Notes: generated by a model from the letters alone, not told the origin. A DNA stretch of 45,385 nt from Sphingomonas echinoides ATCC 14820 (GCF_000241465.1 NZ_JH584235.1:2732649-2778033); one strand, 5' to 3'; positions 1-9,929 are shown, counted from the first letter of the stretch. Numbers and translations: made by a program.

Positions 1-1404
1 CACGACCGTCGGCTCAGGTGCTTCGGCCAGAGCAATCTCCAGACCTGCCTCGATCGTCTCAAGTTCCTTCAAACGGACGGTCAATGCGCGCGGCGCATCG
101 TCGTCTTCCTCGATCCGCGACACGAGCTTGGCGATGCGCCGGCGCGTCGCGACAAGCTCGCCTTCTACGTGATTGCGATCTGCATGGTTGGCGAGATGCA
201 TCGCCTCGAGCTCCGTCTGGAGCTTCGCAGCGAAGCGACCAATGATTTCCGGGGTCAGAAGCCGGTCGCGGATGCCGGCCAATGCGCGCTCCTCGAGTTC
301 CCGTGTCGTGATAGACCCGTTGGTGCAGGTCCCGGTACGATGACTCTTGCAGCGCCAGCGGCCAGCACCGGTCGCGAGGAATGGCGCCTCGCAAGCTCCG
401 CATGTGACGAGCCCGGACAGTAGGTGGGCAGGGCGCTTTGCGCCCGCCAGCGGATTGCCCGTCAGCTTGTACTTCGCGTCGCGCGCGGCGCGCGCTTCTT
501 TCTGACGGACCTTCACCGCATCCCACAGTGCCTGGTCGATGATCCGCAACTCGGGCTGATCATTGATGATCCACTCCGTTTCGGGGTTGAGGCGCGGGCG
601 GCGCGAAAAGCCGCGATTGTCATTGGGGACCTCGACCCAGATCCGACGGTTAAAGATGCGGCGCCCGATATAAATCTCGTTGTTAAGGATGCCCTCGCCG
701 AGGCTCCGGTCTCCCGAAAGAGTCGTCGGGTTCCAGACGCCGGCGTTGTATTTTCCACGCTCTCGGGCGCGAGGGGAGGGGATGCCATCCCGGTTCAAGA
801 TCGCGCAAATCTGCTTCAGGCTCTGTCCCTCGGAATAAAGGTTGAAGATGCGCTGCACCAGCTCGGACTGCGGATCGTCGATCACCAGCCGGTCAACGTC
901 GCGCCCGCCTGCGTCCTGTCCGGTGATCTCGCGTCGGTAACCCAGAACTTTCCCACCGGTCACGCCGCCGCGGCGCGCCTTGCCCTTTAGGCCGCGGCGT
1001 GTCGTATAGGCGATGCGCATTCGCTGCTGTTCGCCGATAATAGCTTTGAAGGCGAACACGAGGTCGTCGATGCGACCGGTTGAAACCGTATGGACGGTCA
1101 CTTGATATAGCCGGAACAGTTTCACCATGTGGTGGATATGCTCCGCGTCGCGTCCGAGCCGGTCGACGTCTTCGATGATGAGGATCCTGATCTTCCCCGA
1201 AGCGAGCACCTTGAGCGCCGCCTGCAGGCCTGGCCGTTCCATCGTCGCGCCGGTGATCCCGTCATCGCCGTAGAAGCCGAGCAGATCGAAGCCATGCGAG
1301 CGCGCATATGCTTCGGCGAAAAGCTGCTGGTCGTCGACCGAAGACGTGCGCTCGTCCGGGTCATCGAAGCTCTTGCGGCCATAGGCGATGGCTGGTTCGC
1401 TCAC
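1..1404 (-). CDS. Large serine recombinase, 3' end cut by window edge
   Basis: Reading the minus strand from a GTG at 1404 gives an open frame of 468 codons to the left edge with no stop. The start is supported by a GAGGAG ribosome site just upstream. The N-terminus has the resolvase pattern Y-G-R-K-S with the likely catalytic serine at residue 12, then G-D-D-G-I-T-G-A and E-D-V-D-R-L-G-R-D, typical of the serine recombinase catalytic domain. A recombinase domain with G-Y-R-R follows, then a zinc-ribbon with paired cysteines (T-C-G-A-C, later W-R-C and T-C) and a charged coiled-coil-like tail. This layout is that of large serine integrases and transposases that cut and rejoin DNA at attachment sites. 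It is probably the integrase of a mobile element that extends left of the window. It is invisible to ATG-only gene calling. Confidence 0.9.
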   Translation of the reverse strand, partial: MSEPAIAYGRKSFDDPDERTSSVDDQQLFAEAYARSHGFDLLGFYGDDGITGATMERPGLQAALKVLASGKIRILIIEDVDRLGRDAEHIHHMVKLFRLYQVTVHTVSTGRIDDLVFAFKAIIGEQQRMRIAYTTRRGLKGKARRGGVTGGKVLGYRREITGQDAGGRDVDRLVIDDPQSELVQRIFNLYSEGQSLKQICAILNRDGIPSPRARERGKYNAGVWNPTTLSGDRSLGEGILNNEIYIGRRIFNRRIWVEVPNDNRGFSRRPRLNPETEWIINDQPELRIIDQALWDAVKVRQKEARAARDAKYKLTGNPLAGAKRPAHLLSGLVTCGACEAPFLATGAGRWRCKSHRTGTCTNGSITTRELEERALAGIRDRLLTPEIIGRFAAKLQTELEAMHLANHADRNHVEGELVATRRRIAKLVSRIEEDDDAPRALTVRLKELETIEAGLEIALAEAPEPTVV

Positions 1405-1536
1405 GATAGTCTCCTCGTAGGTACTGCGCCGCTGGGTACCGACGGAATGATCCTGTCGGCTCTTCGGGGAATCAACCGCTGGCCGCTCGGTTCCCCTGAT
1501 GTCAGTCGGCTGCTAAAATCGCTAATCGTCGATGCA

Positions 1537-1722
1537 CTAGTCTGAATTTTCTACATTGAACGGTTCGTCACCGCGATCCTGATCGAGCATGAGTGCGCGC
1601 GCCAAGCGTTTCGCAAGCAATGTCAGTAACAGATTGTCGATGTCGGCGAGCCGAATTGATGTGGCTTCCTGGGACACCCGTGCAGGATCGGGTACGGTTG
1701 TTGCGGCTTGACGCTGGAGCAT
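1537..1722 (-). CDS. Possible small protein upstream of the recombinase
   Basis: A 61-codon frame starts with ATG at 1722 and ends 132 bases before the recombinase start, on the same strand. The C-terminal two thirds (L-A-D-I-D-N-L-L-L-T-L-L-A-K-R-L-A-R-A-L) would form an amphipathic helix and reads like a real protein. No clear ribosome site precedes the ATG and I recognise no family. It could be a small partner of the recombinase or chance. The rest of 1405-1809 holds no gene I can support. Confidence 0.3.
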   Translation of the reverse strand: MLQRQAATTVPDPARVSQEATSIRLADIDNLLLTLLAKRLARALMLDQDRGDEPFNVENSD

Positions 1723-1809
1723 TCACCGGTTTTAGGAACTCGCGGTCGCCTTACGCAAAAAGCCGACAAAGTATTTGTGTCCGACCATGAGAAATGTCAA
1801 AATGCTGAC

Positions 1810-2496
1810 ATGTCGCGCCGCCGCGCCCCGTTAGCCCGGATGCTGCTACCAAGGGGTGCTGGACGGTTGCGTGACGATCTGGGCAAATTTCTTAAGGATC
1901 GACGCCAAGGGAGGCTTGGCGACGATCAGTACGGTACCCAAGTTCAGATCGCGGCCAAGGTCGGTGTCAGCCGGCAGACACTCTCCGACATTGAGCGTGG
2001 TGCGGCGTGGCCAGGGCCCACGACACTAGACCTGTTGCTTGACGCCCTCGAGCTCGGTTGGGAGCACGTCGCGCATCCGGCTGGGCCTCAATGGGAAGGG
2101 CGGTTCTTCATCGACGAGATGCCGGGGGTCGAACGACTGCTGCCGGTCACTCCGGAGCAGGTGCCTGACAGAATTCGGGAATTCGTCGAGGGTGTCGAAG
2201 GGAGTTTGATCATTGCGTTTGGAGAGCGGATGAGAGCTATCCGCTTGGCATCGGGACTTACCTTAAAAGAGGTCGCAAGGGCCGCCGGCGTCTCGATCGC
2301 GTTGCTGTCCAGGCTCGAGCGCGCGCAGGCGCCACGATCCCGCCTGTTCCGCTTCGAGCAGCGAACGGTGGATGGGGAGCAAGTGCCAGTGCTGGTAGTC
2401 CGCAACTCGTACCTGCAGGCGATATGGCCCGCCGCGCCGGGATCGACGCGGCTGACGCCCGCCTGGTCGAGAGCGACGGCGACGCGATCGCGCTAA
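1810..2496 (+). CDS. HipB-like regulator with two helix-turn-helix domains, C-terminus altered
   Basis: The protein contains two XRE/Cro-type helix-turn-helix segments. One includes Q-I-A-A-K-V-G-V-S-R-Q-T-L-S-D-I-E-R-G. The second includes G-L-T-L-K-E-V-A-R-A-A-G-V-S with L-S-R-L-E-R. It sits directly upstream of a HipA-like kinase fragment, the usual order of antitoxin and toxin in hipBA modules. I chose the ATG at 1810 because the sequence before it looks non-coding; an in-frame ATG at 1708 is also open. After about base 2412 the frame reads into arginine-rich, unlikely sequence that overlaps the hipA fragment in another frame, so the true C-terminus was probably lost at a deletion junction. 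The DNA-binding part looks intact. The role is inferred from the family. Confidence 0.6.
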   Translation: MSRRRAPLARMLLPRGAGRLRDDLGKFLKDRRQGRLGDDQYGTQVQIAAKVGVSRQTLSDIERGAAWPGPTTLDLLLDALELGWEHVAHPAGPQWEGRFFIDEMPGVERLLPVTPEQVPDRIREFVEGVEGSLIIAFGERMRAIRLASGLTLKEVARAAGVSIALLSRLERAQAPRSRLFRFEQRTVDGEQVPVLVVRNSYLQAIWPAAPGSTRLTPAWSRATATRSR

Positions 2497-3044
2497 TCCG
2501 GCGGTTTGATCGACCCGCAGGGGGCGGGCGGTTGATGTACGTTTCGGCGGCGACGATGATCGGTGCGGAGCCCGGCGACGCACAGGAGCACGCCTATACC
2601 GAGATCGTTGATGCGCTACGTGTGCACGGGAGTGCTCCTACGGCCGATATCGAAGAGCTATGGCGGAGGATCGCTTTCTCGATCCTGATCACCAACGTCG
2701 ACGATCATCTGATGAACCACGGCTTCCTCCACGTTGATCGTGGCCTGTGGCGGCTGGCGCCGGCGTTCGATATCACCCCGTTTCCAGAGCGACTGCGCGA
2801 ATTAAAAACCTGGGTTTCGGAAGAGGTTGGCCCCGAGGCGACTATCGACGCTTTAATGTCGGTGTTGCCGTACTTTCGCATTACGCTTCCGCCCGCCATG
2901 GAAATGCTGGCGCCGATTGAGCAGGCTGTCGCGGGCTGGAAGGATGAGGGGCGTGCGCTTGGCATGACCGGTGCCGACCTAGAAAGTTTTGCGGAGGCCT
3001 TCGAGCACGGGGAGCGGGCGGCCGCGCGAGCGGTACTGGCATGA
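2424..3044 (+). pseudogene. HipA-like Ser/Thr kinase, 5'-truncated
   Basis: The 206-residue frame starts inside a HipA fold (M-A-R-R-A-G-I) and covers only the C-terminal kinase lobe. It keeps the motif I-T-N-V-D-D-H-L-M-N-H with the catalytic aspartate, and L-A-P-A-F-D-I with the metal-binding aspartate. Family members are usually about 400-440 residues, so the N-subdomain and the nucleotide-binding loop of the N-lobe are missing. Upstream in this frame there is only low-quality sequence, and the preceding HTH gene runs into it out of frame, which points to an internal deletion spanning the end of the regulator and the first half of hipA. HipA toxins phosphorylate translation-related targets such as glutamyl-tRNA synthetase; this remnant should be inactive. 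A split or newly evolved short kinase is a less likely alternative. Confidence 0.65.
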
Positions 3045-3226
3045 CTTAGCGTTGGTTGAGGTGTAAAAGGTTTGTATTGTGTGAGATCGATGGAGATAGC
3101 TGAGCAGCCTTTTTTTAGCTTAAATCGATTGTCGCAGATTTATATTTTTCACGCACTTGGCACCAATGATGCTCAGGGTGAATTTACGAAGTACGCGCTA
3201 AAAGCCCGCTTGGAAGGAAATCCGCA

Positions 3227-3724
3227 TTGACTGATGAAACTGCAAACACCGTTAAACTCGCTACCGAATTAACGATGGCATGGCTGTCCAACCCGAATAC
3301 CCGCACGTCGGCGGATGATGTCCCAGCATTCTTGAAGTCGATGCATGACGCATTGATCGGCCTCTCATCCGCACCGGCGGAAGCTTCTGCCGAGGAAGCC
3401 GCTCCGGAATTTACCGGCGCAGTCACTTCACGAAAGTCGCTGGCAAATCCTGATGTCATTATTTCAATGATCGACGGCAAGCCCTATAAGACGCTGACGC
3501 GGCATCTCTCCACCAACGGTCTCACGCCCGCCGAATATCGAACGCGGTATGGCTTAAAGACCGATTATCCCATGACTGCACCGTCCTACTCGGCAATGCG
3601 CCGTGACATGGCGAAGAAGATCGGTCTTGGCCGAAAGCCGGGTCAGAAAGCTCCCGCCAAGGCCGCTGACCTCGCACCAGTACCGAAGCGTGGTCGGCCC
3701 GCGAAAGTCGTCGAGCCGGATTGA
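3227..3724 (+). CDS. MucR/Ros family transcriptional regulator
   Basis: The start is a TTG at 3227 preceded by GGAAGGAAA at 3212-3220 with good spacing. The 165-residue protein has the family features: an N-terminal helix (L-A-T-E-L-T-M-A-W-L-S-N-P-N-T), an Ala/Glu-rich linker, then the C-terminal DNA-binding part with L-T-R-H-L, G-L-T-P-A-E-Y-R-T-R-Y-G-L and Y-P-M-T-A-P-S-Y. The tail is basic (K-R-G-R-P-A-K), resembling an AT-hook. In this copy the usual zinc-finger cysteine is not seen before the T-L-T-R-H segment (I-D-G-K-P-Y-K), as in MucR paralogs that bind zinc weakly or not at all. MucR proteins are nucleoid-associated regulators of envelope and surface functions in Alphaproteobacteria. 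It stands alone, between the hipA remnant and the quinoprotein island. Confidence 0.88.
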   Translation: MTDETANTVKLATELTMAWLSNPNTRTSADDVPAFLKSMHDALIGLSSAPAEASAEEAAPEFTGAVTSRKSLANPDVIISMIDGKPYKTLTRHLSTNGLTPAEYRTRYGLKTDYPMTAPSYSAMRRDMAKKIGLGRKPGQKAPAKAADLAPVPKRGRPAKVVEPD

Positions 3725-4071
3725 AGCGGCAGGCGGCGAGCGTGCCGGTCATGTTCGCCATCGTCCAAGCTATCTTCCGAACCGTTCATCGCCCGGGGAA
3801 TCCGCCGCGCACTAAAGATCGTGAAAGATGGCAAATTCTGGGTGGGAAGCGGCTTGGCCGCTTTTTGGCGAAGAGCGGCATAGCCGGACGTTCAGTCATC
3901 TAGGTTGCGAGGTCTCAAACGCTTGTTGCCAGCGCACGTTCATTAAGCGCTACCCCAGTAACGTTATCCGAAGAGTCCGATCGCACGTGGCGATTGGAGA
4001 TACAAATTGCACAGTGGCGCTTGCGTGCCGGATTTTTACGAGTGTTCCAAATTTCAACGATCATAAGTGCG
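3725..4071. other. Intergenic stretch without a supported gene
   Basis: This stretch between mucR and the cytochrome b561 gene contains only short frames of poor quality on both strands. No tRNA, terminator hairpin or insertion sequence was recognised. It marks the change from the accessory left end to the quinoprotein island. Confidence 0.5.
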
Positions 4072-4722
4072 TCAACGCCCAATCCCCATGCGCGCAAGCG
4101 CCCGCTGGCGATCGACCCATTGATGCTTCAATGCTCCCGCCACGTGTAGAAGGAGCAGTGCTAGCATGACCCAGCCACCGAATCGGTGGAACGTCGCGAT
4201 CCGCGCGCGCAATTCGCGCTGCGCAGGTACGCCTTGCGAGGTCCGCCCGATCGCACTGATCTGCGACAGCAAGGGAAGCGGAGCCACCCCCCACACCATC
4301 GTCGGACCGCGAGGACGTTGAGCGCTCGATGCTTCGCCGACAGGATGCTCTGCATTCCATGCCGCTCCCGCTGAACCCATGGGGGGCTTAGCCGAGACGA
4401 GTGCCCATCCTGAAAAGGGGAGGATCAAGATCGCGGCGTAGAGCAGGGCATGGACCCCGTGAGCCGTGCGTCGTTCCCACGCTTGGACCGCCAGCAAGGG
4501 CGGCGGGCGATGGGTCAGCCGCCAGAGGAGGCGGGCGACGCTCAAGACCAGGATCGTTATGCCGGCCGAGACATGGAACCGGAAAACGGCGCCGGGCAGC
4601 ACGTCGTGCAGAAGTCCTGAGGTCAGATTATAGGCGATAAGGAGCGCGATCGCCCAATGCAGCACAATTGCTACGGTCGAATAGCGCATCCGCACACATG
4701 CGCTCGGATCCGATGGTGCCAT
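4072..4722 (-). CDS. Cytochrome b561 family membrane protein
   Basis: From the ATG at 4722, preceded by AAAGGCGGA, the protein is 216 residues with four hydrophobic segments. Candidate haem histidines lie in segment 1 (V-L-H-W-A-I-A-L-L), segment 2 (F-R-F-H-V-S-A-G-I), segment 3 (A-H-G-V-H-A-L-L-Y) and segment 4 (L-L-L-H-V-A-G-A-L-K-H), the pattern of bacterial CybB-type b561 proteins. The opening R-Y-S-T-V-A-I-V-L-H-W is characteristic. The loop between segments 3 and 4 is long. These proteins move electrons between the quinone pool and periplasmic partners. It lies 52 bases after the TonB receptor on the same strand and is probably the last gene of the pseudoazurin-EthD-receptor unit. An alternative upstream start at 4770 lies beside the receptor stop. 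Confidence 0.85.
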   Translation of the reverse strand: MAPSDPSACVRMRYSTVAIVLHWAIALLIAYNLTSGLLHDVLPGAVFRFHVSAGITILVLSVARLLWRLTHRPPPLLAVQAWERRTAHGVHALLYAAILILPFSGWALVSAKPPMGSAGAAWNAEHPVGEASSAQRPRGPTMVWGVAPLPLLSQISAIGRTSQGVPAQRELRARIATFHRFGGWVMLALLLLHVAGALKHQWVDRQRALARMGIGR

Positions 4723-4774
4723 CTCTGTCCGCCTTTCACACTGCCGCCAGTTCTGGGGCCGGCTGCCCATCTGT

Positions 4775-7267
4775 TCACAATCGAAGCCGCATGCTCAATG
4801 AGACCGAGCGCGGCGCGCCCGGCGCATAGAAAGTCGAGGATACCAATGGCCGCTCGTCGTCAATCATCGGTGCAGCGAACGGACGGGCGACGAACCGACC
4901 GCTGCCGTCGAACGCTGTCGCGGCGAGCTGAGCTGCGGTGGCGTAGGCCTTGTCGAACAGATTATTGAGCTGGACGGTGAGCGTAGCAACTTTCGTCACG
5001 CGCCATTCGGCGCCTAGATTGAACACCCCATAAGGCCGCGTGCGGCCGGCACCCAAATAATAGACGCCGTCAGGCGCATGCGCACCGTTCTCGTTGCCGC
5101 GCGCTATAACGCCCGACACCGCGATCATGTCGATGTCGAGCGTCACGCGTCTGATCGGATCCCAGCCAACCGCCGCCTTGGCGATTGAACGCGGGATCAA
5201 CGGGATGCGGTCACCTTTGGCGATCGCGATCGTCCCATCGAAGCCCGCGGCGGCGCCATTGTTGCTGCTGTTGCCCGATCCGCCGACACGCTCGCTGCTG
5301 CGGTAGGTCGCGTCAAGCCAAGTGTAGTGACCCGATAGCCGGACCGTGCCGAGCGTAGCGGTCGCGTCCAGATCCAAGCCTTGCCGTCGCGTGCGTCCAA
5401 AATTGCGGAAATAGCCGAAGCCGGAAGCATCGTTCGCGACGAACAGGATATCCTTGCGGCTGTCGGTACGAAAGGTGCCGATCCGCCAGGTGACGGATCG
5501 GCGCGCGCCGCCCTGTATGCTACCATGAACGCCTGCCTCGAAGGTGGTCGCACTAACCTGGTCAAGCGGCGGGTCGCCCGCCAGCGCATTGGGCAAGCGG
5601 CACGGGCTCGCGGGATCGGAGCAGCCGAGCTCGATCGCCGAGGGCGCGCGGCTGCTCTGCGCGATAGCGGCGTCGAAGCCGAGCCGTGTCGACGGCATCC
5701 ATGCGATTGCGACCGCAGGATTGAAAGCAGCGAAACGGTGGTTGCCTGTCAGCGAGCCGGTACCCGCAAGTGGCGTAATCCGATCGCGGTTGCCGACACG
5801 GGTGCGATCGTAGCGCGCCGACAGATCGACCCTCAGCGTGCGCGCCAGCATCAGCGAGTCGGTACCATAAAGCCCGAGATTGGTGGTTCGGCCGTGGAGA
5901 TCAACCCGCGCGTCGAACGCATTTTCGGATTGCTGGCTTCCGTCGGCATAGGCTCCCGGCCCAGTGGCGCCGACCACGCCACGGTCGGCGGTGAGATACG
6001 CGAATTGCGCGGATTGCGCGAAATTGGCCTGGCTGTCTGAATAGCTCGCGCCGAGCGTGAGCGTCTGGTGAAGCCCCAGCAAGGGCGCGATGAGTGTCGC
6101 CTCAGCGCTCGCGCCCCACTCGCGCTGGTCGGTCGTCGAGCGGTTGATCAGCGCGTTGCATTTCTCGTTGGGCTCGGTGTCGAGAAGTGCCTCGGCAATG
6201 CATCGATAGCGCGGGAAGGGGGTGTTGGCCTGCGTCTCGCCGCTAAGAGGAAAGCCGGTAACGCCTGCCGCGGTCAGGGCGGCGCGTTCCGCGGTACTGG
6301 GTTGGTAGAGGTTCTCGCCGAGCGCAGTGTCGTTGACGTCGCCATTATAGGTTCTGGTCTTGATCCGCCGCCAATAGGCGTTGCCCGACAGCGATAGTGC
6401 AGACGATAGGCTGTGCTTTGCAGTGAGATTGACCAGTGCCGAGCGATTCCGCGTCGTGTCGGGCTGGGTGTAGACGCTGCGCCGATCGGCGGCGAGAAGC
6501 CGCTGCTCCTGCAAGCCGTTGCCGTTGAGATCGGTGTCGGCATAGCTGGCCGAAAGGTGTGCCTGCGTGGTCGCATTCGACCAGCCCAGCTTGCCGAAAC
6601 CCTGATAGGCGCGCGACGCCGAAAAGGCCCGCCACCCGCGCTCGCGAAAGGCGTCGCCGCTGACGAACCAATCAAACCCGCCGCGGATCGCGCCGCCGGC
6701 CTGTGCCTCGAGCGTGCGCCGGGCGAATGACCCGGTGCCGATCTCGAGCAGATAGCCTGGGTCGGAGGTGCCGTCCTTGGTGCGGATCGACAGCGCGCCG
6801 CCGAGCGCGTTGCGTCCGAACAACGGGTTCGACCCCGGCACGAGGCTGACCGAGCGGATCGCCGATTTCGGGATGAGGTCCCAGCTGACGATATCGCCGA
6901 ACGGCTGGTTGAGCCGAACGCCGTCCATGAAGACCGACAGCCCCTGCGGTGTGCCAAGCAGCGGAGAGGCGGTGAAGCCGCGATAATTGATGTCGGGTTG
7001 GAGTGGGTTGCCCTGCGTCTCGTTGACGAACACCCCGCCGCTGACTCTTTTGAGATATTCTGTGAGGTCAGTGGCGTGCGCGTGCTGGAGTTGTTCGTCG
7101 CTGACGGTCTGCGCCGGATAGCGCAGCGCGCCCTCGCCGACATCAAGCAGCGGGGTGGCGGTGACGACAATGTCGGGGCCGCTCTGCTCCTGCGCCGAGG
7201 CGGCGAGCGGCAGGACGAGCGCAGCACTCGCCACACCCGCCCGCCAGAAGAGCTGCGCCACTTGCAT
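4775..7267 (-). CDS. TonB-dependent outer-membrane receptor
   Basis: The 830-residue protein starts at an ATG preceded by GGGAG. It has a signal peptide ending A-A-S-A-Q, a plug domain (I-V-V-T-A-T-P, then V-S-G-G-V-F-V-N-E-T-Q-G-N, N-Y-R-G-F, V-F-M-D-G-V-R-L-N-Q-P-F-G-D, V-P-G-S-N-P-L-F-G-R-N-A-L-G-G) and a beta-barrel ending in aromatic-alternating strands with the terminal S-M-R-L-R-L. Such receptors import scarce ligands across the outer membrane with TonB energy. It lies between an EthD-domain gene and cytochrome b561, downstream of a pseudoazurin gene, all on one strand, in an island built around a predicted lanthanide-dependent dehydrogenase. A role in uptake of a lanthanide complex, of PQQ or of another metal chelate is plausible by context (compare LutH), but nothing in the sequence proves the ligand. 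Confidence 0.93.
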   Translation of the reverse strand: MQVAQLFWRAGVASAALVLPLAASAQEQSGPDIVVTATPLLDVGEGALRYPAQTVSDEQLQHAHATDLTEYLKRVSGGVFVNETQGNPLQPDINYRGFTASPLLGTPQGLSVFMDGVRLNQPFGDIVSWDLIPKSAIRSVSLVPGSNPLFGRNALGGALSIRTKDGTSDPGYLLEIGTGSFARRTLEAQAGGAIRGGFDWFVSGDAFRERGWRAFSASRAYQGFGKLGWSNATTQAHLSASYADTDLNGNGLQEQRLLAADRRSVYTQPDTTRNRSALVNLTAKHSLSSALSLSGNAYWRRIKTRTYNGDVNDTALGENLYQPSTAERAALTAAGVTGFPLSGETQANTPFPRYRCIAEALLDTEPNEKCNALINRSTTDQREWGASAEATLIAPLLGLHQTLTLGASYSDSQANFAQSAQFAYLTADRGVVGATGPGAYADGSQQSENAFDARVDLHGRTTNLGLYGTDSLMLARTLRVDLSARYDRTRVGNRDRITPLAGTGSLTGNHRFAAFNPAVAIAWMPSTRLGFDAAIAQSSRAPSAIELGCSDPASPCRLPNALAGDPPLDQVSATTFEAGVHGSIQGGARRSVTWRIGTFRTDSRKDILFVANDASGFGYFRNFGRTRRQGLDLDATATLGTVRLSGHYTWLDATYRSSERVGGSGNSSNNGAAAGFDGTIAIAKGDRIPLIPRSIAKAAVGWDPIRRVTLDIDMIAVSGVIARGNENGAHAPDGVYYLGAGRTRPYGVFNLGAEWRVTKVATLTVQLNNLFDKAYATAAQLAATAFDGSGRFVARPFAAPMIDDERPLVSSTFYAPGAPRSVSLSMRLRL

Positions 7268-7340
7268 GTCTCCCGCCGCTATGCTGCGCGGCGCGACCGA
7301 GGGCGATCGGCGCCGCTTGATCTAGTGACTGGCCGGTCGA

Positions 7341-7640
7341 TCACCGGGCGGTGCAGCGGAGCGGCACGGGGGCGATGTCGGTGAATTTGGCGACGTCGCC
7401 GAACACCGCGCCCGCCTCGGGCGAGGCCAGCGCGGCGTCGAGCGCCGCGCCGTCGCTGAATTCAAGCATTGCGACCGCTGCATAGGCCGGGGCCGGTTCT
7501 TCCGGGATGAGGGCGGTCGCGCTGGTCAATCCGTAGCGCACCCAGCTTTCGCGCACGAGCGGCAGGTGCGCGCCGAGATAATAGTCGACGTCGAAGGTCG
7601 CGCCTTCGGCGCGGGGATAGGTGACGAGCAAGGTGGTCAT
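7341..7640 (-). CDS. EthD-domain small protein
   Basis: The protein has 99 residues. The opening T-T-L-L-V-T-Y-P, then D-V-D-Y-Y-L-G-A-H-L-P-L-V and the closing F-G-D-V-A-K-F-T-D-I are the EthD signature, a dimeric alpha+beta-barrel fold. Members accompany oxidative degradation genes, such as the ethyl tert-butyl ether P450 system, and their biochemical role is mostly unknown. The ATG at 7640 follows the stop of the pseudoazurin gene by one base, so the two are co-transcribed and probably translationally coupled. The placement suggests a role in alcohol or aldehyde metabolism, which is inference. Confidence 0.85.
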   Translation of the reverse strand: MTTLLVTYPRAEGATFDVDYYLGAHLPLVRESWVRYGLTSATALIPEEPAPAYAAVAMLEFSDGAALDAALASPEAGAVFGDVAKFTDIAPVPLRCTAR

Positions 7641-7641
7641 G

Positions 7642-8121
7642 TCAGCGCGCCTTCGCGAGATAGCCCGCCATCCGCTTCATTGCGAAGGGCGGCAGTTTGG
7701 CCGCGCGTGCGGCGGCCAGATTGACGGACGGACCATCGCCGGCCTGCACTACGGCGACCATTCCCATTGAATAGTGTGGGGCGCATTTGATCCCGTAGAT
7801 GCCGGGCGTGGTGACCATGAGGTCGAACTGCTTGCCCATCGCCCCCTTACTCGGCGAGACACCGGTCGGCAGCATTGCCGGGATCAGCTCGGCATTGTGC
7901 GCCAAGCTGGTCGGCACGAAGCGGACCGTGTCGCCTAGATTAGCCTTAATAAAGGCGGGGACAAACACCATCGCGCCCTCCGTGCCGCTATCCTTCATTT
8001 CGACGACAATCGTCTTGGCGGGCGTCTTGGCGGGATTAGTCTTGGGCGCGCCGGCGATCGCGCCGGTTCCCCCGAGGACTGCTGTCAGACACAAAGCGGC
8101 GGCGATCACTCTCGACATCAT
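7642..8121 (-). CDS. Pseudoazurin (blue copper protein)
   Basis: The 159-residue product has a signal peptide ending near A-I-A-G-A and a cupredoxin domain. The copper ligands are visible: His in L-A-H-N-A-E-L-I-P, then Cys, His and Met in I-K-C-A-P-H-Y-S-M-G-M. The motif G-A-M-V-F-V-P-A-F-I and the C-terminal helix N-L-A-A-A-R are typical of pseudoazurins. Two ATG codons lie side by side (8121 and 8118) after GAGGAGAAG, and the second has the better spacing. Pseudoazurin is a small periplasmic electron carrier, best known as donor to nitrite and nitrous-oxide reductases; here it is first in a unit next to a quinoprotein island and may accept electrons from the cytochrome c or dehydrogenase. 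A copy of the shared regulon motif lies about 45 bases upstream. Confidence 0.92.
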   Translation of the reverse strand: MMSRVIAAALCLTAVLGGTGAIAGAPKTNPAKTPAKTIVVEMKDSGTEGAMVFVPAFIKANLGDTVRFVPTSLAHNAELIPAMLPTGVSPSKGAMGKQFDLMVTTPGIYGIKCAPHYSMGMVAVVQAGDGPSVNLAAARAAKLPPFAMKRMAGYLAKAR

Positions 8122-8164
8122 CTTCTCCTCGCATCGTCCCGCGCGGGCGCTCGGCCTCGGCAGC

Positions 8165-8178
8165 GGACACTTTGGTAT
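8165..8178 (-). promoter_or_regulatory. Shared motif upstream of pseudoazurin
   Basis: Read toward the pseudoazurin gene this is ATACCAAAGTGTCC, about 45 bases before the start. CCAAAGTG matches the left half of the motif found before the porin, cytochrome and dehydrogenase genes; the right half is weak. Candidate binding site of the island's LuxR-type response regulator. Confidence 0.4.
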
Positions 8179-8218
8179 CGGAGGCGAGCATGGAAGCAGA
8201 CCGATCGACCGCAAATAG

Positions 8219-8235
8219 CCCTTTGGTGCAATGGC
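8219..8235 (+). promoter_or_regulatory. Shared motif upstream of aldehyde dehydrogenase
   Basis: Reads CCCTTTGGTGCAATGGC in the direction of the aldehyde dehydrogenase, about 85 bases before its start. GGTGCAATGGC matches the right half of the copy before the PQQ dehydrogenase (GGTCCAATTGGC). Candidate activator site, by comparison within the window only. Confidence 0.45.
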
Positions 8236-8317
8236 GCGTCCTCGGATTTTGGGCACAGTCAGCGCTGACAAGCCCGCGCAGGCGCCGGCCACCGGGCTCA
8301 CATCCAGGAGAGAGACA

Positions 8318-9838
<1,521 letters not shown>

Positions 9839-9883
9839 TATCTCATACAAATCTCGGCGGTTGGCCCCCTTTGCCGTCGGTCG

Positions 9884-9911
9884 CGGCGGGTCTTCGGACC
9901 CGCCGGCTTTT
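9884..9911 (+). terminator. Rho-independent terminator or attenuator after aldehyde dehydrogenase
   Basis: CGGCGGGTC and GACCCGCCG form a perfect 9-bp stem closed by a TTCG tetraloop, followed by GCTTTT. It lies 46 bases after the dehydrogenase stop and 18 bases before the DUF779 start, so it may only partly reduce downstream transcription. Confidence 0.85.
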
Positions 9912-9929
9912 GCGTTTCAGGAGCCCGTC

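Noticed and set aside
1129..1545. 138-codon plus-strand frame over the recombinase start
   Set aside because: It is antisense to the catalytic domain of the serine recombinase, which has clear motifs and a good ribosome site.
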